Part shown: positions 25,476-34,457 of the stretch, piece after piece
Numbering within the stretch: the stretch's first letter is position 1
Layout: the number at the start of each line of letters is the position of its first letter
Source: CAZYBO01 sp964645205
GTDB lineage: Bacteria > Pseudomonadota > Alphaproteobacteria > Rickettsiales > SXRF01
Reading direction: 5' to 3'
Length of the DNA: 64,000 nucleotides
Assembly: GCA_964645205.1 (NCBI GenBank)
Contig: CAZYBO010000002.1
Coordinates: forward strand, 62,001-126,000
The notes under the pieces: model-generated
Seen by the model: the letters and a program-made list of their open reading frames with translations, nothing else
Databases searched by the model: none
What the model was told of the DNA's origin: nothing
Program-made: the position numbers and the translations under genes

Positions 25476-28175
25476 ATGAAACCTGCCGCAAGCCATGCGA
25501 GTAAAGACCAGCTTGCCGCCATCGTCGGCGGGGCGTCGCCTGACATAAACGAACGCAAGCTCGCCATGCTGCCCGGTATCCGCACGTGGCTTGCCGCCTT
25601 GCGCGAGTCGCAGAAAGCGGCGTTCATGGAAAGCGGCGACGCCACCGCGCTGGTTACCGCCCACGCCCATGCTATCGACACGCTGCTTGCCGTACTGTTC
25701 GAAGCCTATTGCGCGGGCAAGCCCATGCCGGTTGCGGTGGTGGCCACCGGCGGTTACGGGCGCGAGGAATTATTTCCCTATTCCGACATAGACCTGCTGT
25801 TTCTCCATGACGGCCGCGATGCGGCGCAGGCGGCGGGCGTCGCCGAATTTTTACTTTATATGTTGTGGGATTTGGGCTTCAAGGTGGGGCAGGCGCACCG
25901 CAGCATCAAGGAAGCGGTTGCGCTTTCCCGCGAGGATTTGACCATTCGCACCAGCCTGCTGGATGCGCGGCTGGTGTGCGGCAGCGCGGACGTGTTCGCC
26001 AAGTTCAGCACGCGCTTTGAGCAGGAATTACAATCTTCGCCGCCGCTGGAATTCGTCGAAGCCAAACTTGCCGAGCGTGATAGCCGCCATTTGCGTTTCG
26101 GCGACTCGCGCTACATGCTTGAGCCTAACGTGAAGGAAGGCAAGGGAGGCCTGCGCGACTTGCACACGCTGTGGTGGATGGCGCGTTGCGCATATCCGAT
26201 CCATGCGTTGAAAGACCTGGTAAAGATGGGGCTGCTCACCCGCGAGGAATACCGGATGTGCGACCGTGCGGGGCAGTTTCTGTGCAAGGTGCGCGCGCAT
26301 CTGCATTATCTTGCAGACCATGCCGAAGAGCGCATCGCGTTCGACCGCCAGCATGCGCTGGCCGAAGCGATGGGTTACGCTCACCCTTCGCCCAACCGCG
26401 CTGTGGAGCGTTTCATGCGCCGTTATTTCGCGGCGGTGCGCATGGTGGGCACGGCGACGCGCATCATCTGCGCCCTGCTGGAAGATCAGAACAAGCGCAA
26501 GCCGCATAAATCACTCACATGGCTGTGGCATTCGCCGTGGAAGCTCGGCGGTTTCAAGCTCGACGGGCAACGCCTCGCCGTGCGCAACGACCAGGTCTTC
26601 GAGCAGAATCCGCTGCTTATGCTCGAGCTGTTCCGCACCGCGCAGCTGCATGAGCTGGACATCCACCCGCGCACGCTGCAACTGCTCACGCGCAGCCTGC
26701 CTTCGGTAGGGAGTGAACTGCAGAACGATCCGAAAGCCTGCGCCATTTTCATGGATATACTGACCGATTCCAAAGATGCGGAAATCACCTTGCGCAAAAT
26801 GAGTGAGGCCGGGTTGCTCGGACGATTCATTCCCGATTTCGGCCGCGTCATCGGGCAGACGCAGTTCAACCTCTATCATGTATTCACCGTTGACGAGCAT
26901 ACTCTGGTGGCGATCGGTATTCTGCACGCGCTTGCCAACGGGAAACTGAAACACGAATTGCCGCTGGCGAGCGAAGTGGCGTCGCGGGTGCAGATGAAGC
27001 GCGTACTTTATCTCGCGCTGTTCTGCCACGACATCGCCAAGGGGCGCGGCGGCGACCATTCCGAGCTGGGCGAGAAAATCGTCATCAGGCTGGCGAAGCG
27101 TTTCGGCTTCAGCGCCGACGAAACGCAGACGGCCGCGTGGCTGGTGCGCGACCATTTGCTTTTTTCCAACACCTCGCTCAAACGCGACATCAACGATCCT
27201 AAGACCATCCAGGATTTTATCGCCGTCGTGCGTTCGTCGGAGCGGCTGAAACTGCTATTCGCTCTCACCATCGCCGACATACGCGCCGTATCGCCCACCG
27301 TGTGGAACGCGTGGAAAGGGTCGCTGCTCGACGAATTATACACGCTTGCGGAACAGGCGATCGGTACCGGCAAGGTCGAGCTTAAACAGCACCAGACCGG
27401 ACAGTTTACCAAGGAATTGCAGAAGCTCCTGCCGGAATGGACGGCAGCCGACGTCACCGCTTACGTCGAGCAGGGCAACGCGGCGTTCTGGACGAGCTGC
27501 GATCTGCTCCATCACGCCTCCATCGCTCGCATGCTGCGCGAAGCGGCGCACGCGGCTTCACCGCTGGTGATCGGCACCGAGCACGATTATGAACGCCGCG
27601 TGACCTCGATCACCGTATGCGCGCCCGATCAGCACGGCCTGTTTTCGCAGCTTTCAGGCGCGTTGGCATTGTCGGGGGCAAATATCATCGGCGCGAAAAT
27701 CTTCACGCTCAAGGGCAGCATGGCGGTTGACGTATTCCAGGTGCAGGACGCGGCGGGCGATGTGTTCGACCGCGCCGACAAGCTGGCAAAAATGTCGGTC
27801 TATATCGAGCAATCGCTGTCCGGCGAGTTGAACATCCCGCAGGCGTTTGCGTCTCGCCGTCGTGAATTCGGCAGCGTTCGTCGCAGCGCACTGGCCACGC
27901 CGGGGCAGGTATTCATCGAGAACGACGCGAGCAACCTCTACACCGTCATTGAAATCACCGGGCACGACCGCACCGGCTTCCTCTACCACATCACGCAGGC
28001 TATCGCCGACCTTGGGCTGTCGATCGTCACCGCGCACATCTCCACTTACGGCACGCAGATCGCCGACGTATTTTACGTGAAGGATATTTTCGGCATGAAA
28101 ATTTCGCACGATGCCAAGATCAGGCAGATCCGCAATGCGCTGCTCGATATCGTCAATAGCCCAGCGTCTGCTTAA
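25476..28175 (+). CDS. glnD: Bifunctional PII uridylyltransferase/uridylyl-removing enzyme
   Basis: 899 residues from ATG 25476; an in-frame TTG at 25452 is less likely. The nucleotidyltransferase domain has GGYGREELFPYSDIDLLFL (about residues 91-109, G-S/G...D-x-D). The HD hydrolase domain has CHDIAKGRGGDHSELG (about 516). Two C-terminal ACT domains follow (from about 709 and 826; TGFLYHITQAIADLGLSIVT). It senses glutamine and modifies PII, controlling nitrogen assimilation. PII and glnA are not in the window. The 3' end overlaps hdaA by 23 bases. Confidence 0.98.
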   Translation: MKPAASHASKDQLAAIVGGASPDINERKLAMLPGIRTWLAALRESQKAAFMESGDATALVTAHAHAIDTLLAVLFEAYCAGKPMPVAVVATGGYGREELFPYSDIDLLFLHDGRDAAQAAGVAEFLLYMLWDLGFKVGQAHRSIKEAVALSREDLTIRTSLLDARLVCGSADVFAKFSTRFEQELQSSPPLEFVEAKLAERDSRHLRFGDSRYMLEPNVKEGKGGLRDLHTLWWMARCAYPIHALKDLVKMGLLTREEYRMCDRAGQFLCKVRAHLHYLADHAEERIAFDRQHALAEAMGYAHPSPNRAVERFMRRYFAAVRMVGTATRIICALLEDQNKRKPHKSLTWLWHSPWKLGGFKLDGQRLAVRNDQVFEQNPLLMLELFRTAQLHELDIHPRTLQLLTRSLPSVGSELQNDPKACAIFMDILTDSKDAEITLRKMSEAGLLGRFIPDFGRVIGQTQFNLYHVFTVDEHTLVAIGILHALANGKLKHELPLASEVASRVQMKRVLYLALFCHDIAKGRGGDHSELGEKIVIRLAKRFGFSADETQTAAWLVRDHLLFSNTSLKRDINDPKTIQDFIAVVRSSERLKLLFALTIADIRAVSPTVWNAWKGSLLDELYTLAEQAIGTGKVELKQHQTGQFTKELQKLLPEWTAADVTAYVEQGNAAFWTSCDLLHHASIARMLREAAHAASPLVIGTEHDYERRVTSITVCAPDQHGLFSQLSGALALSGANIIGAKIFTLKGSMAVDVFQVQDAAGDVFDRADKLAKMSVYIEQSLSGELNIPQAFASRRREFGSVRRSALATPGQVFIENDASNLYTVIEITGHDRTGFLYHITQAIADLGLSIVTAHISTYGTQIADVFYVKDIFGMKISHDAKIRQIRNALLDIVNSPASA

Positions 28176-28803
28176 GGAACGGCACGGTCAGGTTCTTATG
28201 CTCGCGCAGCGCATGTTCGTCGAGCGTGGCCACGATGGAAGCGACGCTGGAAAACGAGCGCTCCATGCGCGATAGCAGGAAGGCGAGCGATTCGTCCGGC
28301 ACTTTCAACTGGCGGTCGGAAAATTGCTTGCGCATCGCGGCGGCCAGCACGTCCTCATCCGGCGGGGTGATGGCGGCGGCCGGCAGCGCCAGCAGCCGCG
28401 ACGTTAAATCCTTCAGCGTAAACGGCAACAGCTTCGGCGCCACCGCCGAGGTCAGCAGCAGGTAGTGTCCCTGCTCGCGGCTGTGGTTGAGCAGGTGGAA
28501 CAGCCTTGCCTCGTTCTTCAGCCTTTCGATGTTTTCGATCAGCGCATTGCCGGAAAGCGTGTCGGGAGTCAGGGTTTCGTCGGCGGCATCGTACACATCC
28601 GCCTGCGCGCGGCGTGCCCAAATATGGCCGAGATGGGTTTTTCCGCAGCCCCTGTCGCCATAGATGACCAGCGCGTTGGCAGGCCAGTTCGCCCACGCTT
28701 CGATCCAGCGATGCGCCTCGCGGTTGCAATCGGACACGGCGAAATTATCCTCGGCGTATACCGCAGGCAAAGCGAGCGCCAGCGCGTATTGCGAAGTGGG
28801 CAT
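28153..28803 (-). CDS. hdaA: DnaA-related regulatory ATPase (HdaA/Hda-like)
   Basis: 216 residues from ATG 28803: only the AAA+ domain of DnaA, without its DNA-binding domain IV. Walker A is GDRGCGKTHL (residues 49-58), and RMERSFSSVASIVATLDEHA near the C-terminus matches the DnaA sensor 2 helix. Hda-type proteins, loaded on the beta clamp, stimulate ATP hydrolysis by DnaA after initiation. A clamp-binding peptide is probably in the first residues (SQYALALALP). The longer frame to 28959 lies inside perM. It starts 2 bases after perM and overlaps the glnD 3' end. Confidence 0.92.
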   Translation of the reverse strand: MPTSQYALALALPAVYAEDNFAVSDCNREAHRWIEAWANWPANALVIYGDRGCGKTHLGHIWARRAQADVYDAADETLTPDTLSGNALIENIERLKNEARLFHLLNHSREQGHYLLLTSAVAPKLLPFTLKDLTSRLLALPAAAITPPDEDVLAAAMRKQFSDRQLKVPDESLAFLLSRMERSFSSVASIVATLDEHALREHKNLTVPFLKQTLGY

Positions 28804-28805
28804 GG

Positions 28806-29861
28806 TCAGAATTTCCCGCCGCGGTAATAGCTGCTTTCCAGATAGCGCGCGATGGAAAAACGGATGAGCACGCCGATCACCGCGCTGACGGGGATAGCCA
28901 GCAGCACGCCCACGAACCCGAACAGCGCCGCGCCCGCCAGCATGCCGAAAATAATCCACACCGGGTGCAGCCCGACTTTTTCACCCACCAGCTTGGGCGT
29001 GAGGAAATAGCCTTCCAGCACTTGCCCGCCGAGGAATACGCCGAGTACGGCCAGCACCGGCGTCAGCGTGTCGAACTGGAAGAAGGCGATGCCAAGGCCT
29101 AACATCATGCCGAACAGGAACCCGACATACGGTATGATCACCAGTAGCCCGGTGAGCATCCCGATCACGATGCCGAATTTCAGACCGACCAGTGTAAGCC
29201 CGATCGTGTAATACAGGCCGAGCAGCATGCACACGTTGATTTGCCCGCGGATGAAACCCGCCAGCGTGTCGTCGATCACGGCGAGTTGCTCACGGATAGT
29301 GGCGGCGTGCGCGCGCGGCAGCAAGCGATCGATTTTTTCTACGATCATGTCCCAGTCGCGTGACATGTAGAACGCCACGACCGGCGTGATCAGCACCAGC
29401 GACAGCAGGTTCACCACCACCATACCGGACTGGAAAATCCCGGCGAGGAAATTCCCGAGCATGCGAAACATCTCGCCGGAGAAATCGCTGATGGCTTGCT
29501 TCACGCTTTCCACCTGCTCCGGCGGCAGACCGCCCATCAGCTTTGAAAATTGTTCGCCGTACTGATGGTTCATCGCCGCGATATATTCAGGCATGGCGGC
29601 GATAAGCCCCGACACTTGATTGGCCACCAGCGGCGCGACCAGCAATATGAACGTAGAGACGCCTATGAAGAATAGCACGGTTACCGCAAGCGTCGCCATG
29701 TTGCGCGACAATTTACGTTTTTCCAGCCAGTCGATTGCAGGATCGAGGAAGAAGGCGGTGAGCACGCCGAGCACGAACGGCAGCAGGATCGAGCGGATCA
29801 GGAAAAGAAATACGAAAAAAAGGATGCCGATCGTCATCCAAAACAGCCAGCGCCTGTTCAT
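28806..29861 (-). CDS. perM: AI-2E/PerM-family membrane protein
   Basis: 351 residues with seven or eight hydrophobic segments. Family features are VLTAFFLDPAIDWLEKRKLSR near the N-terminus, the long central helical region around MPEYIAAMNHQYGEQF, and LLVIIPYVGFLFGMMLGL, GQVLEGYFLTPKLVGEKVG and HPVWIIFGMLAGAALFG in the C-terminal half. The family includes exporters of autoinducer 2 and sodium/proton antiporters; the substrate here is not known. ATG 29861 is preferred to a TTG at 29882 that overlaps the DUF2066 gene. The order DUF2066-perM-hdaA is conserved in Alphaproteobacteria. Confidence 0.93.
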   Translation of the reverse strand: MNRRWLFWMTIGILFFVFLFLIRSILLPFVLGVLTAFFLDPAIDWLEKRKLSRNMATLAVTVLFFIGVSTFILLVAPLVANQVSGLIAAMPEYIAAMNHQYGEQFSKLMGGLPPEQVESVKQAISDFSGEMFRMLGNFLAGIFQSGMVVVNLLSLVLITPVVAFYMSRDWDMIVEKIDRLLPRAHAATIREQLAVIDDTLAGFIRGQINVCMLLGLYYTIGLTLVGLKFGIVIGMLTGLLVIIPYVGFLFGMMLGLGIAFFQFDTLTPVLAVLGVFLGGQVLEGYFLTPKLVGEKVGLHPVWIIFGMLAGAALFGFVGVLLAIPVSAVIGVLIRFSIARYLESSYYRGGKF

Positions 29862-29865
29862 ACGG

Positions 29866-30954
29866 TCAGTCCTTCGATACAACCCAGTAGGTTTGGTTTT
29901 GCGTCAGGCGCAGCTTCTGCCCGGTGATGCCATTGGCCAGCGATTCCGGCGTGCCGCGGTAATGCACGACCATGTCCATCTGTTGCGGCGACGCGGCGAG
30001 CAGTTCCAGCCGCTCGATCATCGGCAGCGACGCGAGCTTGCTTTTTAGCTGTATCCACGAATCGAGCGTGGTGATACTGGCCAGCAGCATGACCTTGTTT
30101 TTCTCACCCGCCAGTACCCCTTTGGCGTTGGAGATTTCCTCGGTTTTTTTGTTCTGCAAATTATCCACGATGTCGCGTGCGGCGCGCGCCAGCAGCATAT
30201 CGCGGGTTTCCTGCGGATCGGCGCGGTAGGTGAGCACGTTCACCGCATTCTGCGTGCGGTTGGTGCGGCGCTTGACCACGGTAAGCAGCATATCGGGCGT
30301 TTTTGTGAATTTGGCCTGCAGGATGACGATGTCGCTCACGCCGTAGCGGATCGCCAGCGCCGACATATTGCTGTAGGTGGCCTTATCCAGTGTTTTGGCG
30401 CTCAGGATGCCCTGGTCGGTATTGTCGCCGTAAGGGACGATAATGTCGCCGGTATTGATTTCCAGCCCGAGCATTTTCCACGCCATGCGCCACGGGCTTT
30501 TTTCTTCCCACAGCATCACGGTTCCTTCTTCTTCGTAAGAGGGAATCATGAGGAACGAGCCGGTTTTTATTGAAATGTCTTGCTGTGCGCCGCCCTCGCT
30601 GAATTTGGTGATGAGGGCGCTGACCATGTCGGCGTCGAAGCTCACGCGCAGGCTGGCGCGATAGCGGTTGTCGGATATTTTTTCCTCCAGCACCTCGGTG
30701 CCGCGCGCCATGGCCGCGATTTTCTTGGCGTCCATGCTGCTGATGATGCTCTCGGCTTGCGTGGCGGTGGCGAGCTTGCTCACCAGCGCCTTCAGCGCGT
30801 CGGACTCCGCCTTGGCCATGGCTTGCGTGCGGGCGTCGGCGGCGTCTTTCCCGGCCACATCCACAGTTACTTCGCTGTTAACCAGCGCTTCCCCGGCCAT
30901 TGCGGGGCTGGCTAGAAGGAAAAACAGCGCAAGGGCGGGGATTTTTCTGAGCAT
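29866..30954 (-). CDS. DUF2066 secreted protein
   Basis: 362 residues with a signal peptide (MLRKIPALALFFLLASPAMA). The mature N-terminus GEALVNSEVTVDVAGKDAADARTQAMAKAESDALKAL... matches the start of DUF2066 proteins, which are found next to perM and hda in many proteobacteria. The body alternates beta strands and short helices with no catalytic motif I recognise. Function unknown; the location suggests a periplasmic role co-expressed with PerM. It diverges from purM across 75 bases. Confidence 0.85.
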   Translation of the reverse strand: MLRKIPALALFFLLASPAMAGEALVNSEVTVDVAGKDAADARTQAMAKAESDALKALVSKLATATQAESIISSMDAKKIAAMARGTEVLEEKISDNRYRASLRVSFDADMVSALITKFSEGGAQQDISIKTGSFLMIPSYEEEGTVMLWEEKSPWRMAWKMLGLEINTGDIIVPYGDNTDQGILSAKTLDKATYSNMSALAIRYGVSDIVILQAKFTKTPDMLLTVVKRRTNRTQNAVNVLTYRADPQETRDMLLARAARDIVDNLQNKKTEEISNAKGVLAGEKNKVMLLASITTLDSWIQLKSKLASLPMIERLELLAASPQQMDMVVHYRGTPESLANGITGQKLRLTQNQTYWVVSKD

Positions 30955-31029
30955 TATCGCTTGAACCCTGTTAAAACTCTGGCATTACTCATACAAAGAA
31001 AGCCCAAAAACCGCAATACGGAATCAGTC

Positions 31030-32079
31030 ATGAAAAAAAGCAAGGCCATAACCTACAAGCAGGCTGGCGTGGACATTGACGCGGGCGAGGCGCTGGTTGC
31101 GCGTATCAAGCCGCTGGCGAAGGCCACGCGGCGTTTAGGCTCGATGGACGAACTCGGCGGCTTCGGCGCGCTGTTCGATCTGAAAAAGGCGGGCTACAAG
31201 GATGCGCTGCTGGTTTCTTCCACCGACGGGGTAGGCACCAAGCTCAAGATCGCGCAGGCGGTGGATAAGCACGGCACTATCGGCATCGACCTCGTGGCGA
31301 TGTGCGTCAACGACCTTATCGTGCAGGGTGCCGAGCCGCTCTTCTTCCTCGATTATTTCGCCACCGGAAAGCTCAAGGTGGGCGTTGCCGGGGAAGTCAT
31401 CAAAGGCATCGCGTCGGGCTGCAAGGAAGCAGGTTGCGCGCTGGTAGGCGGCGAAACGGCCGAAATGCCCGGTATGTACAAGACGGGCGAATATGACCTC
31501 GCCGGGTTTTCAGTCGGCGCGGTGGAGCGTGGCAAGCAATTGCCCGGCACGGTGAAAAAGGGCGACGTGATACTGGGGCTTGCCTCCAGCGGCGTGCATT
31601 CCAACGGGTTCTCGCTGGTGCGCCATATCCTTGAAAAAAAGAAGCTGGGCTTCGGCTCGCCAGCGCCTTTCGCCAAGGGCAAAACCTTCGGCGAAGCGCT
31701 GCTCACGCCTACGCGCATCTACGTAAAACCCTGCCTGAAAGCGATCCGCGCATTCCCCGACGACATTAAGGCGCTGGCACATATCACTGGCGGTGGGCTC
31801 ACCGAAAATATTCCGCGCGTATTACCCAAAACGCTGGGCGCGCAGCTCGATGCTTCACTGTGGAAAATGCCACCGGTGTTCAGCTGGCTGGCGGAAGCGG
31901 GCAATATGGGCAACGCCGAATTGTGGCGCACCTTTAATTGCGGCATCGGCATGATCATCGTCGTGTCGGAAAAATCGGCGGAGGCCGTTACCAAGGCGCT
32001 GAAAGCGGAAGGCGAAACCGTCTACACGGTGGGTCGCATCACCGCGCGCGGCGCCAAGCCGGTTGTGATCCGTGCGTAA
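31030..32079 (+). CDS. purM: Phosphoribosylformylglycinamidine cyclo-ligase
   Basis: 349 residues from ATG 31030, the normal length. The protein starts KKSKAITYKQAGVDIDAGEALV and has LVSSTDGVGTKLKIA (ATP-binding loop), VGGETAEMPGMY and HITGGGLTENIPRVLP. It converts FGAM to AIR in purine synthesis. An upstream start at 30961 would add 23 residues with no family similarity. It overlaps purN by 8 bases. Confidence 0.98.
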   Translation: MKKSKAITYKQAGVDIDAGEALVARIKPLAKATRRLGSMDELGGFGALFDLKKAGYKDALLVSSTDGVGTKLKIAQAVDKHGTIGIDLVAMCVNDLIVQGAEPLFFLDYFATGKLKVGVAGEVIKGIASGCKEAGCALVGGETAEMPGMYKTGEYDLAGFSVGAVERGKQLPGTVKKGDVILGLASSGVHSNGFSLVRHILEKKKLGFGSPAPFAKGKTFGEALLTPTRIYVKPCLKAIRAFPDDIKALAHITGGGLTENIPRVLPKTLGAQLDASLWKMPPVFSWLAEAGNMGNAELWRTFNCGIGMIIVVSEKSAEAVTKALKAEGETVYTVGRITARGAKPVVIRA

Positions 32080-32647
32080 AAAAGTCGGAGTGTTGATCTC
32101 CGGCAGCGGCAGCAATTTGCAGGCGCTTATCGACGCCAGCGGCGCAAGCGATTACCCCTGCGCCGTCGCGCTGGTAATTTCCAACAAACAGGACGCGTAC
32201 GGCCTCACCCGCGCGCGCAACGCCGGCATCCCGGCTTACGTCGTCAACCACAAGGAATTCGCCACGCGCGAGGCGTTTGATGAGGCAATGCACGCGCTGT
32301 TGGTTGAATATAAGATTGAGATCGTCTGCCTCGCCGGTTTCATGCGGCTGCTTTCGGGCGCGTTCGTCAAAAAATGGCAGGGGCGCATGCTTAACATCCA
32401 CCCTTCCCTCCTTCCCGAATTTAAAGGCGCGCATGCGGTGCGCGATGCACTGGCGGCGGGCGTAAAGGAAAGCGGCTGCACCGTCCATCTGGTCACCGAG
32501 GAGCTGGATGCGGGGCCGATCCTGTTGCAAGCGAAAGTGTCGGTACTGGAAGGCGATACGGAGAGCGCATTGCATGAACGCATCCACGCGCAGGAGCACG
32601 TGATTTATCCGCAGGCGCTGAAGAAATTAGCAGGGATGGTAGCTTAG
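32072..32647 (+). CDS. purN: Phosphoribosylglycinamide formyltransferase
   Basis: 191 residues starting at GTG 32072, which overlaps the purM 3' end by 8 bases. Family marks are VLISGSGSNLQALIDA, IVCLAGFMRLLSG and NIHPSLLPEFKGAHAVRDAL (catalytic Asn and His), followed by TVHLVTEELDAGPILLQA. It transfers the formyl group from 10-formyl-THF to GAR. The stop codon overlaps that of the opposite-strand orphan gene (TTAG at 32644-32647). Confidence 0.98.
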   Translation: MRKKVGVLISGSGSNLQALIDASGASDYPCAVALVISNKQDAYGLTRARNAGIPAYVVNHKEFATREAFDEAMHALLVEYKIEIVCLAGFMRLLSGAFVKKWQGRMLNIHPSLLPEFKGAHAVRDALAAGVKESGCTVHLVTEELDAGPILLQAKVSVLEGDTESALHERIHAQEHVIYPQALKKLAGMVA

Positions 32648-32910
32648 GCGATACCGGCGGCGGTGCCGTTATCGAGCGCGGCATCGGCAGGGGTTGCGGG
32701 CGCTGCGCGGAACGCAGCCGGATTTTCCACTGCCGCCATGCCGCCGATATTGCGGATGGAGCTGGTGGCTTCGCGAGCCTGCGCGAGCATGTTGATTTCC
32801 TTCAGCTCGGCGCGTTCCCTGTTCAGATGTTCCGGCGAAATATTATTGCCGACACCCACGAGATCAATCCCGGTGACGGTGAAGTTTGTGAAATCAAGTT
32901 CGCCAGACAT
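32644..32910 (-). CDS. Small orphan protein, 88 residues
   Basis: Starts at ATG 32910 with GGAGC about 6 bases upstream; two further in-frame starts upstream lack a ribosome binding site. The protein begins SGELDFTNFTVTGIDLVGVG, has a charged helix (HLNRERAELKEINMLAQA) and an Ala/Pro-rich tail. No signal peptide, membrane segment or motif is recognised. Its stop codon overlaps that of purN on the other strand. A real gene is likely because of the ribosome binding site and ordered composition, but there is no functional clue. Confidence 0.6.
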   Translation of the reverse strand: MSGELDFTNFTVTGIDLVGVGNNISPEHLNRERAELKEINMLAQAREATSSIRNIGGMAAVENPAAFRAAPATPADAALDNGTAAGIA

Positions 32911-33013
32911 GGTATGCTCCGAAATAGTCATTACGCTATAGTTCAAAGTATACCCCAAGCGATTGGCTGCGTGTGTGAAGATTGTGTGACAATGAAATGA
33001 ACGGTGCAAACGA

Positions 33014-33038
33014 CAAGGGCACCCCTAGGATGCCCTTG
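33014..33038. terminator. Hairpin downstream of ndk
   Basis: Perfect 8-base arms CAAGGGCA / TGCCCTTG around a 9-base loop, 30 bases after the ndk stop codon on the minus strand. The following bases on that strand are TCGTTTGC, a weak T tract, so termination may be partial. Confidence 0.6.
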
Positions 33039-33067
33039 TAAAACAATAATTTATAGCAATTGCTGGC

Positions 33068-33490
33068 TTAGCCGACGATTTCGCAGCCGCTGAAGAAGAA
33101 GCGGATTTCGGTTTCGGCGTTCTCCGGCGAATCGGAACCGTGCACGGAATTGCGTTCGATATTTTCACCGAATTCTTTGCGGATAGTGCCCGCATCGGCT
33201 TTGCCGGGATCGGTCGCGCCCATGATCTCACGATTTTTCGCCACGGCGTTTTCGCCTTCTAAGACCTGTACCACCACAGGAGCGGAAACCATGTATTCCA
33301 CCAGCTCTTCATAGAACGGGCGATCCTTGTGCACGGCATAAAATTCACGTGCCTGCAGGCGGCTCAGGCGGATGCGTTTCTGCGCCACGATGCGCAGGCC
33401 TTTTTCCTCGAACTTGGCGTTGATTTTGCCGGTGAGGTTGCGTGCGGTTGCATCGGGCTTGATGATCGAAAAGGTGCGTTGCTTAGTCAT
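33068..33490 (-). CDS. ndk: Nucleoside diphosphate kinase
   Basis: 140 residues, the standard length. RTFSIIKPDATARNLTG begins the fold; the phosphorylated histidine is H117 in ERNSVHGSDS, and GATDPGKADAGTIRKEFG precedes it. It transfers gamma-phosphates between nucleoside di- and triphosphates. It is a single gene: upstream it diverges from the OmpA-type lipoprotein across 151 bases, and downstream it is closed by a hairpin. Confidence 0.98.
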   Translation of the reverse strand: MTKQRTFSIIKPDATARNLTGKINAKFEEKGLRIVAQKRIRLSRLQAREFYAVHKDRPFYEELVEYMVSAPVVVQVLEGENAVAKNREIMGATDPGKADAGTIRKEFGENIERNSVHGSDSPENAETEIRFFFSGCEIVG

Positions 33491-33641
33491 GAAAATAGTC
33501 CTTAAAACAGGTGGAGTTGGCAGGCTATATAGGGGGAAAGCACGCAGAAAGCAACTCTTTTACTTTTAGGGTCACGTGGCGCTATACAATTCACTCAAAA
33601 TGAGTATGTTGGCAGAAGTTTATCCTGAGGCATCGACCATT

Positions 33642-34457
33642 ATGCGCCCGCTCGTTATCATCCCCCTGATTTTGCTGCTTGGCGGCTGCACGTTCGGCAG
33701 CGTATCCGAGCTTAAAAAACTGAACCCGCAGGCCAATGATTTCGCCAGCGCGCTGGCAGCCGAGTATCTTGCCTACGCCGAATCGGAACAGGAGCAGGGG
33801 CATGGGCTTTCGGCGGGGCATTTCGCGGGCAAAGGGCTTGCCGCTGCCAAGGGCAAAGACGTAGCGCCGGAATCGGCGGGTGGCGACGCGGCGCTGGTAT
33901 CGGCGCGCGCTACGCTGGTGGCGCTGCTTACCGACGACGCCAAGCGCGTGCTGCCGCAACCGGCGGCGCGTGCGCAGTTGCTCTACGATTGCTGGGCATC
34001 GCAGCTTTCGCGTGACGGTGCGGTGCCCGCCTGTGCCGAGGAATTTCAGGCCACGCTGCCGGAGTTGCAGAAAGTCGTAACGTCGCTGGTGCTTGGCAAG
34101 GAAAAAACCCAGATGCTCAGTTTCGCGCCCAAGAGCAGCAAGCTCGGCGATGAGGCGATGGATGCGCTGGGCGATATCGGCGAATATGTGAAGAACCTGA
34201 ACAACTACACCGTGGTGCTGGAAGGGCGCGGCGGTAGCGCCTCCTCGCGTCGCTTGCTGGAGCGGCGCGCGTCGGCGGTGCGCAACGTGCTGGCCGGGCT
34301 TGGCGTCGAGGCGAAGCGCGTGCAGTTGGCGGGCGGCAAGCATTCCAAGGAAGTCTACCTGAGTTGCAGCGATTCCATCACCGATCCCAATGCCATGCGG
34401 GTGACGGTGCGGATCACCGGGCGAAGCGAACCTATCAGACAGGAGTCGGATTTATGA
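33642..34457 (+). CDS. OmpA-like lipoprotein with degenerate peptidoglycan-binding domain
   Basis: 271 residues from ATG 33642. Lipobox LLGGC (Cys at residue 16). An N-terminal helical domain of about 130 residues (DFASALAAEYLAYAESEQEQ, AARAQLLYDCWASQ) is shared with the next gene. The C-terminal part looks like an OmpA domain (VVLEGRGGSASSRRLLERRA SAVRNVL...), but the GHTD signature is replaced by GRGGS, so the usual diaminopimelate-binding Asp is missing. The stop overlaps the start of the next gene in ATGA. Related N-terminal domains occur upstream of OmpA domains in other Alphaproteobacteria, as far as I recall; function unproven. Confidence 0.8.
   Translation: MRPLVIIPLILLLGGCTFGSVSELKKLNPQANDFASALAAEYLAYAESEQEQGHGLSAGHFAGKGLAAAKGKDVAPESAGGDAALVSARATLVALLTDDAKRVLPQPAARAQLLYDCWASQLSRDGAVPACAEEFQATLPELQKVVTSLVLGKEKTQMLSFAPKSSKLGDEAMDALGDIGEYVKNLNNYTVVLEGRGGSASSRRLLERRASAVRNVLAGLGVEAKRVQLAGGKHSKEVYLSCSDSITDPNAMRVTVRITGRSEPIRQESDL

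Noticed and set aside
30161..30172. TTATCCACG within the DUF2066 gene (also near 58996 in holA) as DnaA boxes
   Set aside because: Single imperfect nonamers inside coding sequence, expected by chance.
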